Positions 17,107 to 25,271 of a stretch of 64,000 bases of DNA are shown here, piece by piece. Made by a program: the position numbers and the translations under genes. Positions within the stretch are counted from its first letter, which is position 1; each line of letters begins with the position of its first letter. The stretch comes from Phaeobacter sp. QD34_24 (GTDB taxonomy: Bacteria > Pseudomonadota > Alphaproteobacteria > Rhodobacterales > Rhodobacteraceae): the NCBI RefSeq assembly GCF_028890115.1, contig NZ_JARCJD010000012.1:62001-126000 (forward strand), given 5' to 3'. The notes beneath the pieces were generated by a model. The model did no database searches. It was not told the DNA's origin and saw only the letters and a program-made list of their open reading frames with translations.

Positions 17107-18036
17107 ATGCGCGCCATCGGCAACACCCCCCTTATCAAGCTCAATCACCTCACCACGCCCGATTGCGCCGAGGTCTATGTGAAATGGGAGGGCGCCAACC
17201 CCACCGGCAGCATGAAGGACCGCATGGCGCTGTCGATGATCGAAGGGGCCGAGCAGCGGGGGGACCTACGCCCGGGGGGCCGCGTGGTGGAATATACCGG
17301 CGGCAGCACCGGCAGCTCGCTCGCCATGGTCTGTGCCACCCGCGGCTACAGGGCGCATTTTGTCTCTTCCAACGGATTTTCCGAGGAAAAACTGCAAACC
17401 ATGCGGGCCTTTGGCGCCGAGGTCGAGATCATCCACGCCAAGGATGGCATCCTGACGGCCAATGTCATTGACCGCATGATTGCCCGCGCCAGGGAGCTGG
17501 CGGGCGAAGAAGGCACCTTCTGGCCCGATCAGGTCAACAACCTCGACAACAAGCGCGGCTATCACGCCATGGCGCGCGAGATACTCGCAGAACTGGACGG
17601 GCCGGTGGACGAATTCGTCATGGCTGCGGGCGGCGGTGGCTGCATCTCGGGCAATGCGGAGGTCCTGAAAGACGCCGATCCGAATACGCGAATCATCGCG
17701 ATAGAGCCGGACCAGGTGCGCAATGTCTCGGGCGGTGACACCTCCGGCACCCACAGGCTGGAAGGGATCGGCCTGTCCTTTGTGCCCAGTATCATGCGCC
17801 GGGACCTGATCGATGAGGTGATCCCGGTGACCGACGCTGAAGCCTATCACGGCGCCCGCCAACTGGCTGAAAAGGAAGGGCTGATCGGCGGTGTCACCTC
17901 GGGCGCCAATATCCACGCGGCGCTGGAGCGCGCCCGCGCCCTTGGTCCCAGCAAACGCCTTGTCACCGTGGTGATCGACACCGGCCTGCGCTACCTGAAC
18001 GGCGATCTCTATCGCCAGGACGGCCCAATCGCCTGA
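17107..18036 (+). CDS. Cysteine-synthase-like PLP enzyme (CBS family)
   Basis: A 309-residue fold-type II PLP enzyme like O-acetylserine sulfhydrylase. The N-terminal IGNTPLIKL and NPTGSMKDR motifs place the PLP lysine at K37; EYTGGSTGSSLA is the substrate/phosphate loop and AAGGGGCISG the PLP-phosphate loop. The start at 17107 has AGGAG at 7 nt; an ATG at 17101 is too close to that site. It is divergent from an HxlR regulator whose palindromes flank its start, so it is probably inducible and distinct from housekeeping cysK. A beta-replacement with a reactive thiol or electrophile is possible, but the substrate is inference. Confidence 0.88.
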   Translation: MRAIGNTPLIKLNHLTTPDCAEVYVKWEGANPTGSMKDRMALSMIEGAEQRGDLRPGGRVVEYTGGSTGSSLAMVCATRGYRAHFVSSNGFSEEKLQTMRAFGAEVEIIHAKDGILTANVIDRMIARARELAGEEGTFWPDQVNNLDNKRGYHAMAREILAELDGPVDEFVMAAGGGGCISGNAEVLKDADPNTRIIAIEPDQVRNVSGGDTSGTHRLEGIGLSFVPSIMRRDLIDEVIPVTDAEAYHGARQLAEKEGLIGGVTSGANIHAALERARALGPSKRLVTVVIDTGLRYLNGDLYRQDGPIA

Positions 18037-18069
18037 ACTGGTGGGGCATTTTCACGGAGTTAGGAGAGA

Positions 18070-18146
18070 TGGTACCGCCTCCCTGGCTTGAACAGGGGAC
18101 CTCTGGATCCACAATCCAGCGCTCTAACCAACTGAGCTAAGGCGGC
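18070..18146 (-). tRNA. tRNA-His (GTG anticodon)
   Basis: A complete 77-nt cloverleaf with encoded CCA. The anticodon loop TTGTGGA sits on stem CTGGA/TCCAG, the D stem is GCTC/GAGC and the T stem CCCTG/CAGGG with loop TTCAAGC. The acceptor ends in a G1:T72 pair with A73, and the base before position 1 is T, so no G-1 is encoded. This is the known atypical alphaproteobacterial tRNA-His form. Confidence 0.97.
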
Positions 18147-18190
18147 ACTGGGGGGCGATTTAGCCTGTCCGATACCCGAGCGCAAGGGGG

Positions 18191-18673
18191 TTAAAGCACA
18201 CATTTCCAGCTTTGTTCGATCAAATCCTGCCCGAAGGAATGCACGGGCTTGCTGTCTGCCAGTTCCCAGCCGAAAGCCGCGTATAGGGCACAGGCCGCCT
18301 CGTGGCTTTCATGGGTCCAAAGAGTCATGTCGGTGTAGCCGCAGTCACGCGCGAACTGCATGCAGGTCTGCAGCAGGCGCTTGCCCAGCCCCTTGCCGCG
18401 CGCCTCGGGCGTCAGCAGGAACAGGCGCAGCTTGGCGGTGGTGTCACTCACGCGCACGCAGAAGATCGAGCCCAGCCGCTGGCCGTCCTCCTCGGCGATC
18501 CAGCCGCGCTCGCAGGTCGGATCATGCGCGGCGCAGAACTCCGCCAGGATCTCTGCCACCAGCGGGCCAAAGGTATCGTCAAAGCCTTCATCCTGCGCGT
18601 ATAGCGTCTGGTGGCGCTCCACCAGCCACGCACTGTCTTCAGGTTCGAATCGGCGCAAAATCACTTCGGTCAT
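18191..18673 (-). CDS. GNAT-family N-acetyltransferase
   Basis: A 160-residue acetyltransferase of the GNAT fold, which moves an acetyl group from acetyl-CoA to an amine. The acetyl-CoA loop is in TPEARGKGLGKRLLQ (RGKGLG) and the C-terminal ALYAAFGWEL motif is typical. The chosen start (MTEVILRRF) follows GGTGGG; an ATG 15 nt upstream is possible. Some relatives are fused to MarR regulators; this one stands alone. The acceptor substrate is unknown. Confidence 0.87.
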   Translation of the reverse strand: MTEVILRRFEPEDSAWLVERHQTLYAQDEGFDDTFGPLVAEILAEFCAAHDPTCERGWIAEEDGQRLGSIFCVRVSDTTAKLRLFLLTPEARGKGLGKRLLQTCMQFARDCGYTDMTLWTHESHEAACALYAAFGWELADSKPVHSFGQDLIEQSWKCVL

Positions 18674-18775
18674 GACCCACCTCACCACGAAGCGCGCTTG
18701 CCTTTCAACAGGCAGCGGGCTAGCAGGGATCCCCAGACAGGACTGGCGTCAATAGACCGCACGAAGGAGGCTGCG

Positions 18776-18964
18776 ATGGGTATCAACAGCGAACGCGATA
18801 TCGAGGCGAACATGCAGATCGGCCCGACCGACCAGGGCATGGTGCGCATCTATATCGAGGCCGATGGCGTCGAGATCCCGATGGATTTCGAACCCGAAGA
18901 GGCCGAGGAAATCGCCGACGAGATCCGCGCCGCCGCCCAGGCCGCCCGCAGCGTCGCTGGCTAA
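18776..18964 (+). CDS. Small acidic conserved protein (DUF6324-like)
   Basis: A 62-residue acidic protein starting MGINSERDIE, with AAGGAGG upstream at good spacing. Charged residues dominate (PEEAEEIADEIRAAAQ forms a likely helix) after a short beta-rich half. It resembles a small roseobacter family of unknown function, possibly DUF6324 (from memory). It is followed at once by a copy of the GC-rich dispersed element. Confidence 0.7.
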   Translation: MGINSERDIEANMQIGPTDQGMVRIYIEADGVEIPMDFEPEEAEEIADEIRAAAQAARSVAG

Positions 18965-18972
18965 GCACGCCC

Positions 18973-19057
18973 GCACCGCGTCAGCGGTGCCACGCCCAAG
19001 GCCGCCAGGGGCGCCCGGCCCTGCCGGGGGCCGCGCGGGCGCGGGAGTGCCCCCGCC
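18973..19057 (-). repeat. GC-rich dispersed element, copy A
   Basis: It fills the gap between two convergent genes. Read on the minus strand it begins near GGGGCACTCCCGCGCCCGC, contains TGGCGGCCTTGGGC, and ends in a 7-bp hairpin (plus-strand GCACCGC 18973-18979 with GCGGTGC 18984-18990). The first two strings are identical in copy B at 41291-41391. Confidence 0.75.
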
Positions 19058-19546
19058 CTAGTCTTCGCCCTCCTCGGATCCGGCCAGAATACCCTCTTGG
19101 CCAAAGCGCGGATCCCGCAGGGACTGCAACCGCCGTGCCGCATCCATGGCCAGCTTGTGGGTCATCTTCTTGCGCCTGGCTGCGGCCAGCATCTCTTCCG
19201 GCCCCATGCGCACGATTTCGCCATAGTAGGCATCGGCAATGATCAGCCCGGTTTCATCGGGCAGGATCTCCACCGGGAACTCGGTATCCACCGCCCAGAA
19301 ATAGCGGTCGCACCAGTCCAGATAGCCCTGCCACTTGCTGTCGGCCTGGAAATCGGCGCGGCTGGATTTGCACTCCACCACCCAGATCTCTCCCTTCGGC
19401 CCCAGCGCCATCAGATCGACGCGCAGGCCCCGTGTTGGCACGAATTCCTCGACCGAGACAAACCCCAGTGAGCGCAAATACCGCGCCACGCCACGGGCCA
19501 GCCTTTGCCCCGCCTGAAACCCTGTCAAGTCGTGATCCTCTGCCAT
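19058..19546 (-). CDS. mmcB: MmcB-family DNA repair protein
   Basis: A 162-residue protein of the MmcB family, known in Caulobacter as an SOS-regulated factor for mitomycin C resistance. It has a restriction-endonuclease-like core: RVDLMALGPKGEIWVVECKS gives the D...ECK catalytic pattern (Asp near residue 44, Glu-Cys-Lys near 58-60). ATG at 19546 is 11 nt from a perfect GTTC-N7-GTTC LexA box, so it is almost certainly DNA-damage inducible. Nuclease activity is inferred from the fold motif. Confidence 0.9.
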   Translation of the reverse strand: MAEDHDLTGFQAGQRLARGVARYLRSLGFVSVEEFVPTRGLRVDLMALGPKGEIWVVECKSSRADFQADSKWQGYLDWCDRYFWAVDTEFPVEILPDETGLIIADAYYGEIVRMGPEEMLAAARRKKMTHKLAMDAARRLQSLRDPRFGQEGILAGSEEGED

Positions 19547-19557
19547 GCACCAGATGT

Positions 19558-19572
19558 GAACAATTCAGGAAC
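19558..19572 (-). promoter_or_regulatory. LexA SOS box of mmcB
   Basis: Minus-strand GTTC-CTGAATT-GTTC is an exact match to the alphaproteobacterial LexA operator GTTC-N7-GTTC, 12-26 nt upstream of the mmcB ATG. Confidence 0.88.
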
Positions 19573-19755
19573 AAAATGCAAGTCTGCCTGCCCCCGAAAA
19601 ACTCTAGCCAGTTGCCCCTTGCTCCGGCCCGCGGGGCACACTACCTAAGGGATCGGCGGGTTCTGCCCTTCTCGTGACAGGTAGCATTCCAGTGGCCTTA
19701 AGCAATTCCGAGGGAGCTGGCTCTGTTCGGATCCTGGTCCGTTTACCTGGCGCCC

Positions 19756-19771
19756 ACCTGTACATACAGGT
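19756..19771. repeat. 16-bp palindrome, possible operator
   Basis: ACCTGTA and TACAGGT flank CA in a perfect inverted repeat. It lies in the 275-nt space between mmcB and the STAS/ATPase gene, which otherwise shows no gene, terminator or tRNA that I recognise. Confidence 0.45.
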
Positions 19772-19847
19772 CCTCGGGAATCAAAACCGCACGGTTGCCT
19801 GGTGGTCCCGCCACTTTTCCATCTTTGAGCTATTCTTTGAAAACCTG

Positions 19848-20864
19848 TTAGATAGTGCCGGTCTGTAGGAACGCTTCAACACTGGCAAAACAAACGCTCT
19901 TCACACCAATACGCTCTTTGACCCGCTTTGCGAGCGTTGAAATGCCCCGAATACTATCGTCGATTTTGCCCTCATCAGAAAGGTCGATCGACATCGACAC
20001 CAATGTTCCCTCTATATTGCAGCTGAACTCTTCCAAAGAGCCAGACTGGATCAAGAGTGCATTTCGATCTGACGCCAGGAAGAAATGCCCCAACTCACCA
20101 AAAAGCCTGTGTGCAAAGAATAGCCCGTAGCCCGCGTTGTCCCATAATGATTTTTGATGAGATTTCTTTTTCTTGTGCCGCCAAGCTTTCGAGGAAATCC
20201 CAGGCATGAGACTGTAGAGCAGCGCTTCGCGACCATCTTCAGGCTTGGTGTACTTGCTTTCTGATAGAGATTTCTCAACTCCGATCCCCCGATCAGCAAT
20301 GCAAATCTCGACGACATCTCTTCGCTTCCAATACTGAGCGCAAAAGACAGCGGCATCGGCTTCGCCATGCTCAAACGTGTTACGGAAAATCTCACAAAAC
20401 GAACGCGCCAAAACGGACTGAAGTTCCTCTCCCTTACCTTGCGACACAATTTTAGCAATATCTTCGCAACGTTCCTGGATAGCGTCACCAATTTCAAATC
20501 CCATTTCCTCTGACCGAACGCGAAGTTCTTCACGTATCATCGCACTCATAGGGATGTAGGTTTCACCTCCGAATGCTCCTTGAGGGTAGGGTTTTCCTTT
20601 GAGGTTTAGGGCATCCGAAAACCCCAAATTGTTTGCGTAATCATGTCGATTAAGCCCGTGATAAACAATTTTCTCAGATGAGTTACTTCGGCCTCTTCGA
20701 TTGCAGACTTTCGCAAGAGCCACCAACGCAGTTGGTGTAAAAAACCGAACGGGCGAAGTATCAATCTGCAGCCCGTCGGACACCCCGAGAAGTTCAAGTT
20801 CCTCCGAAAACTTTGCGAGCGACTGAGGAGTGCACTCCCGAGGGAAAGAAATATCAAATAACAT
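19848..20864 (-). CDS. STAS-like domain fused to a histidine-kinase-like ATPase
   Basis: A 338-residue protein. Residues 1-85 resemble a STAS domain (LQIDTSPVRFFTPTALVALAK); residues about 120-290 are a GHKL ATPase with N box EIFRNTFEHG (158-167), G1 DRGIG (191-195) and G2 NAGYGLFF (243-250). There is no phosphoacceptor helix or receiver, so it is not an ordinary sensor kinase; anti-sigma-like or stand-alone signalling ATPase roles are possible. Base composition is visibly lower than the neighbours: two sample 60-base lines inside the gene are 45-48% GC. The more likely start is MLFDIS at 20864, with a weak ribosome site; an upstream start at 20912 is possible. It looks like a single acquired gene beside lepA. 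Confidence 0.7.
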   Translation of the reverse strand: MLFDISFPRECTPQSLAKFSEELELLGVSDGLQIDTSPVRFFTPTALVALAKVCNRRGRSNSSEKIVYHGLNRHDYANNLGFSDALNLKGKPYPQGAFGGETYIPMSAMIREELRVRSEEMGFEIGDAIQERCEDIAKIVSQGKGEELQSVLARSFCEIFRNTFEHGEADAAVFCAQYWKRRDVVEICIADRGIGVEKSLSESKYTKPEDGREALLYSLMPGISSKAWRHKKKKSHQKSLWDNAGYGLFFAHRLFGELGHFFLASDRNALLIQSGSLEEFSCNIEGTLVSMSIDLSDEGKIDDSIRGISTLAKRVKERIGVKSVCFASVEAFLQTGTI

Positions 20865-20931
20865 CAGAATGATCCCGAGAAATGCCAAGCAATAGCACCT
20901 CGGGACACTCAATCATTCTCAGCAGCCCTGA

Positions 20932-22731
20932 TCAACTATCCATCTTCAGCGCCGAGATGAAGGCTTCCTGCGGGATGTCGACCTTGCCGAACTGGCGCAT
21001 CTTCTTCTTGCCCGCTTTCTGCTTTTCCAGAAGCTTGCGCTTCCGGGTGGCGTCGCCGCCGTAGCATTTCGCGGTCACGTCCTTGCGCAAGGCCGACAGG
21101 GTTTCCCGCGCGATCACCTTGCCGCCGATGGCCGCCTGGATCGGGATCTTGAACATGTGGCGCGGGATCAGGTCTTTGAGCTTTTCGCACATGGCGCGGC
21201 CGCGCATTTCAGCGCGGTCCCGGTGCACCATCATCGACAGCGCGTCCACGGGCTCGTCATTCACCAGCACCGACATCTTCACCAGATTGTCCTCGCGGTA
21301 GCCGGTCAGGTGATAGTCAAAGGAGGCATAGCCCTTGGTCACCGATTTCAGACGGTCGTAGAAGTCAAAGACCACCTCGTTCAGCGGCAGATCGTAGACC
21401 ACCATGGCGCGGGTGCCGGCATAGGTCAGATCCTCCTGAATGCCGCGGCGGTCCTGGCAAAGCTTCAGCACATCGCCAAGGTATTCGTCGGGCACAAGGA
21501 TCGTCGCCTTGATGCGCGGTTCCTCGATATGGTCCACCTTCGACATGTCGGGCATGTCGGCGGGGTTGTGCAGGTCGATCTGCTCGCCGTCTTTCATGTA
21601 GACGTGATAGATCACGCTTGGCGCGGTGGTGATCAGCTCGATATTGTATTCGCGTTCGATCCGGTCGCGGATCACCTCCAAGTGCAAGAGGCCGAGGAAG
21701 CCACAGCGGAAGCCAAAGCCCAGCGCCGCCGAGGTCTCCATCTCGAAAGAGAAAGACGCATCGTTCAGGGCCAGCTTGTCGATGGCATCGCGCAGGTCTT
21801 CGAATTCGGCGCTGTCCACCGGGAAGAGACCACAGAAGACCACCGGCTGCGCCGGTTTGAAGCCCGGCAGAGCGACCTCGCAACCGTTCCGGTCATTGGT
21901 GATGGTGTCACCGACGCGGGTATCGCGCACCTGCTTGATCGATGCGGTGAGGAAGCCGATCTCGCCCGGGCCGAGTTCGTCCACCACCTGCATCGCCGGG
22001 CGGAAGACGCCGATCCGGTCCACATGGTGCAGGGTGTCATTCGACATGAACTTGACCCGCATGCCTTTTTTCAGCACGCCGTCCATGATGCGCACCAGGA
22101 CGATCACGCCGAGGTAGGCATCATACCAGCTGTCCACCAGCATCGCCTTCAAGGGCGCATCGCGGGTGCCTTCGGGCGCGGGCAGCAGCTTGACGATGGA
22201 CTCGAGCGTCTCATGGATGCCCTGCCCTGTCTTCGCCGAGACCTGAATGGCCTCGCTTGCATCGATGCCGATCACATCCTCGATCTGCTCGGCCACGCGA
22301 TCACAGTCAGAGGCAGGCAGGTCGATCTTGTTCAGCACCGGCACGATCTCGTGATCCGCCTCGATCGCCTGATAGACATTCGCCAGCGTCTGCGCCTCGA
22401 CCCCTTGCGTGCTATCCACCACCAAGAGCGAGCCCTCAACCGCGCGCATGGAGCGGGAGACTTCATAGGCAAAGTCCACGTGGCCGGGGGTGTCGATGAG
22501 ATTGAGAACATAGGTCTCCCCATCGTCAGCCTTGTAATCAATGCGGACGGTGTTGGCCTTGATGGTGATGCCGCGCTCGCGCTCGATATCCATCGAGTCC
22601 AGGAGCTGCTCTTTCATATCCCGCGACTGCACCGTGCCGGTCTCCTGGATGAGCCGGTCAGCGAGGGTGGATTTGCCATGGTCGATATGGGCGACGATGG
22701 AGAAATTGCGGATCTTGGAGAGCTCTGTCAT
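20932..22731 (-). CDS. lepA: Elongation factor 4 (LepA)
   Basis: A 599-residue translational GTPase that acts on ribosomes and influences back-translocation or initiation. The G1 motif AHIDHGKST is near residues 14-22, G3 DTPGHVDF near 80, G4 NKIDLP near 135. The C-terminal LepA-specific domain ends [17 protein letters not shown]. Length matches the family exactly. The gene is transcribed alone, with the foreign-looking STAS/ATPase gene 67 nt downstream. Confidence 0.98.
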   Translation of the reverse strand: MTELSKIRNFSIVAHIDHGKSTLADRLIQETGTVQSRDMKEQLLDSMDIERERGITIKANTVRIDYKADDGETYVLNLIDTPGHVDFAYEVSRSMRAVEGSLLVVDSTQGVEAQTLANVYQAIEADHEIVPVLNKIDLPASDCDRVAEQIEDVIGIDASEAIQVSAKTGQGIHETLESIVKLLPAPEGTRDAPLKAMLVDSWYDAYLGVIVLVRIMDGVLKKGMRVKFMSNDTLHHVDRIGVFRPAMQVVDELGPGEIGFLTASIKQVRDTRVGDTITNDRNGCEVALPGFKPAQPVVFCGLFPVDSAEFEDLRDAIDKLALNDASFSFEMETSAALGFGFRCGFLGLLHLEVIRDRIEREYNIELITTAPSVIYHVYMKDGEQIDLHNPADMPDMSKVDHIEEPRIKATILVPDEYLGDVLKLCQDRRGIQEDLTYAGTRAMVVYDLPLNEVVFDFYDRLKSVTKGYASFDYHLTGYREDNLVKMSVLVNDEPVDALSMMVHRDRAEMRGRAMCEKLKDLIPRHMFKIPIQAAIGGKVIARETLSALRKDVTAKCYGGDATRKRKLLEKQKAGKKKMRQFGKVDIPQEAFISALKMDS

Positions 22732-23224
22732 GGTTTGGGGATATGGTTCGGATTTTGAGTTTGGTCAAGCGGGCGCGTGCGGCCGTTGAGCGATATTTTT
22801 AAGGACGAGGAGCGGGAGAGGCACAATTGCCGCAGAATGAACGCGGAGAGCGAAGTCTTCGACCTTCCTGGGGGGTATGGCACTTCTCAGCCGCCTTTGG
22901 CAAAAGTCAGGATATGGGCGGTTTCCGGCGACGAGTTGAGCGCCCGCGCGCTATGAAAACAGAGGCTCCTGCCCAACATCATCAGCTGCACAAATGACAT
23001 TCGGACGCGGCTCGTGCGCGAAGGCGCGCCACAGACGCAGGTCGAAACCTCCCTCCACCCACGGACGCGTCCGGGCAAGACCCTATCCGCAGAGCCTGTG
23101 GCAGATTCCCGCGCATTCTTCATCTCTGCTTAACCACGATTGAAAGCTTGCGCCCCCTGCGGCATAGTCCCGTGCAGCCGCCTGCCAGCGGTGCTTCATG
23201 AAATCAGCGGACAGGACATATCCC
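22732..23224. other. Intergenic region with no recognised feature
   Basis: About 490 nt between the divergent starts of lepA and a small secreted protein gene. It must hold both promoters. Short minus-strand frames exist, such as one ending near 22887, but they have no ribosome site or family resemblance. It might include a decayed gene; I cannot identify one. Confidence 0.4.
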
Positions 23225-23533
23225 ATGCGCCTTGTGACCTCTTTCCTATGTGCAGCCGCCCTGTGGGCCGTTAATGTGCCCGCTGTCCAGGCCGGGGCGA
23301 TTGAACAAGCCTGCCGCAACTCGGAACGCGCCTATCAGAAGGCCGGTCTGTGCAGCTGCATCCAGAAGGTCGCCAACAAGAGCCTGACCCGCGCCGAACG
23401 CTCTACCGTGTCGAAATGGTTTGCCAATCCCCACCAGGCACAGGTAGTCCGCCAATCCGACCGGCGCCAGGACGAACAGCTGTGGGAACGTTACAAGGCC
23501 TTTGGCGAAACCGCCGCCCGCGCCTGCGGCTAG
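23225..23533 (+). CDS. Small exported cysteine-containing protein
   Basis: A 102-residue protein with a signal peptide (MRLVTSFLCAAALWAVNVPAVQA). The mature part has four cysteines: ACRNSE, LCSCIQKVA and the terminal ACG. Related roseobacter proteins are sometimes labelled arginine transporter, but nothing here supports transport: there is no membrane segment beyond the signal. A folded, disulfide-bonded periplasmic protein of unknown role is the safest reading. An ATG 27 nt upstream would add residues before the signal and is less likely. Confidence 0.72.
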   Translation: MRLVTSFLCAAALWAVNVPAVQAGAIEQACRNSERAYQKAGLCSCIQKVANKSLTRAERSTVSKWFANPHQAQVVRQSDRRQDEQLWERYKAFGETAARACG

Positions 23534-23780
23534 GGTCAGACAGCCCCCCTTCCGCTGACCTCCCTGCGCCCCGTGATCACATTTTCGTGACTCATGCGGT
23601 CTTTGCCCATGTTTCGCGCCATTTTGACTAAACGATACCGTTGAAGGCCAACCCATCGGCGCGTGCTGCTTTTTTCGCCAGGTAAGCTGTTTGACAGGGT
23701 ACGGGGAAAAACGAAACAATCGCCCCCTTGACCCTGAAGATGCTATTCGGAGAGATAATGGCCATTTCTGGAGCAAATTC

Positions 23781-24761
23781 ATGTTGATGAAGGGCGTTAC
23801 CCTAAGGGGGCTGGAGGTATTTGAAGCCCTGGCCAAGACCGGATCGGTCGCGCAGGCCGCCGAGATCACCGGCCTCAGCCAGCCAGCCGTGAGCCAACAG
23901 CTGCGCAATCTGGAAAAGGCGCTCAGCAGCGATCTGGTGGATCACAGCCGCCGTCCCATGGTGGTCACCCCGGCCGGGCGCACCTTCCTGGCCCGCACCG
24001 AGGCGGTGCTGGCAGAACTGCGCCTGGCCCAAAGCGAGCTGACGGTGGTCGATCTCAGCCATCTGCCGGCCCTGTCGATGGGGCTGATCGACGATTTCGA
24101 CAATGACCTGACGCCGCGCCTGATGACGATCCTTGCCGACAGCCTCACCAAGTGCCGCTTCAAGATGATCACCGCCTCCAGCCATGACATCATCGCCGCC
24201 ATGGAAGCGCGCGAGCTGCATATCGCCGTTGCCGCCACGACCGGCGCCCTGCGCGACGGCATCGTTGAATATCCGCTGGTGCAGGATCCCTTCATTCTTG
24301 TGGCCGCCAAGGGATTTATCCAGGGCTCGACCTCGGCGGCACAGGGGCTTGACCCGGCCCAGCTGAGCGCCCTGCCGTTTCTGCGCTATGCCGGGGATCA
24401 ATTGATCTCGCAGCAGATCGAGGCGCATCTGGCGCGGCAGCATGTCACCTACGAAAGCCGCTTCGAGATCGGATCGCATCTGGCGCTGATGGCCATGGTG
24501 GCGCGGCGGGTCGGCTGGGCGATCACCACACCGCTTGGCTATATGCGGGCGGCCCGGTTCCACGATCAGATCGAAGCCTACGCGCTGCCCTTTGGCACTG
24601 CCGCGCGCACCATCTCGCTGTTCACCGGCGCCGACTGGGCCGATCAGGTGCCCCGCGATGTTGCCCAGACCATGCGGCATCTGATCCAGAGCCAGATGAT
24701 CGACCCCGCACTGGTGCGCCTGCCCTGGCTGGCCGGTGAGTTCAAGGTGATCGAAAACTAG
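23781..24761 (+). CDS. LysR-family transcriptional regulator
   Basis: A 326-residue LTTR. The N-terminal helix-turn-helix reads LEVFEALAKTGSVAQAAEITGLSQPAVSQQLRNLEKAL, and the rest is a two-lobed effector-binding domain. GGAG stands before ATG 23781; an ATG 6 nt later is equally possible. No divergent target gene is adjacent, which is unusual for an LTTR, so its regulon is elsewhere or unknown. Its TAG stop shares the palindrome CTAG with the stop of the convergent phosphatase gene. Confidence 0.9.
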   Translation: MLMKGVTLRGLEVFEALAKTGSVAQAAEITGLSQPAVSQQLRNLEKALSSDLVDHSRRPMVVTPAGRTFLARTEAVLAELRLAQSELTVVDLSHLPALSMGLIDDFDNDLTPRLMTILADSLTKCRFKMITASSHDIIAAMEARELHIAVAATTGALRDGIVEYPLVQDPFILVAAKGFIQGSTSAAQGLDPAQLSALPFLRYAGDQLISQQIEAHLARQHVTYESRFEIGSHLALMAMVARRVGWAITTPLGYMRAARFHDQIEAYALPFGTAARTISLFTGADWADQVPRDVAQTMRHLIQSQMIDPALVRLPWLAGEFKVIEN

Positions 24762-25222
24762 TCGCCATTCCCTGTTGGGCCTGCGGCTAGCGTGCCGACC
24801 AGCCCTTGGGCAGCCTGCTCGATGATATCAAGGCAGCCCTCGAAATCCCGCGTGTAATAGGGGTCCGGCACGTGATCATGTCCGCCGTCTTCGATGAATT
24901 GCGTGAACAGGACCACGGGCGTTTGATTGCCCTCGGGCCGCTGCTGCTCGATATCCCGCAGATTGTCCTGATCCATGGCAAGGATCAGGTCGAAAGTTTC
25001 GAAATCACCGGCATGGAACTGCCGCGCCCGCAGATCTGATAGATCCAACCCCCGCGCCCGTGCTGCCGCCTGCATCGGCCCATAGGGCGGCTCCCCCATG
25101 TGATATCCCGCCGTGCCCGCACTGTCTGTAATCATTTCCGGACAGAGATTGCGAAACACCCCTTGCGCCGCCGGGGACCGGCAAATGTTGCCTAGGCAGA
25201 CGAAGAGAAATCGTTTACGCAT
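24758..25222 (-). CDS. Low-molecular-weight protein tyrosine phosphatase
   Basis: A 154-residue cytoplasmic phosphatase. The P-loop is CLGNICRS with catalytic Cys9 and Arg15 (CX5R), and the general acid Asp is in VPDPYYT near residue 125. Length and motif order match the LMW-PTP family, which dephosphorylates protein tyrosines and in some bacteria relates to exopolysaccharide control. ATG at 25222 is 49 nt from the divergent cobB start. The last bases overlap the LysR gene by 4 nt. Confidence 0.92.
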   Translation of the reverse strand: MRKRFLFVCLGNICRSPAAQGVFRNLCPEMITDSAGTAGYHMGEPPYGPMQAAARARGLDLSDLRARQFHAGDFETFDLILAMDQDNLRDIEQQRPEGNQTPVVLFTQFIEDGGHDHVPDPYYTRDFEGCLDIIEQAAQGLVGTLAAGPTGNGD

Positions 25223-25271
25223 CGTTAATACACCTTTTTCGAGCACCCAGTCATTACGAGGTATTGCGGAG

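Noticed and set aside
22887-23123. Small minus-strand gene of 78 codons upstream of lepA
   Set aside because: No ribosome site, no recognisable domain, and odd composition; it may be chance.
25206-25235. CtrA-like TTTA-N7-TTAA at the start of the tyrosine phosphatase gene
   Set aside because: It overlaps the start codon and has one mismatch; too weak to report.
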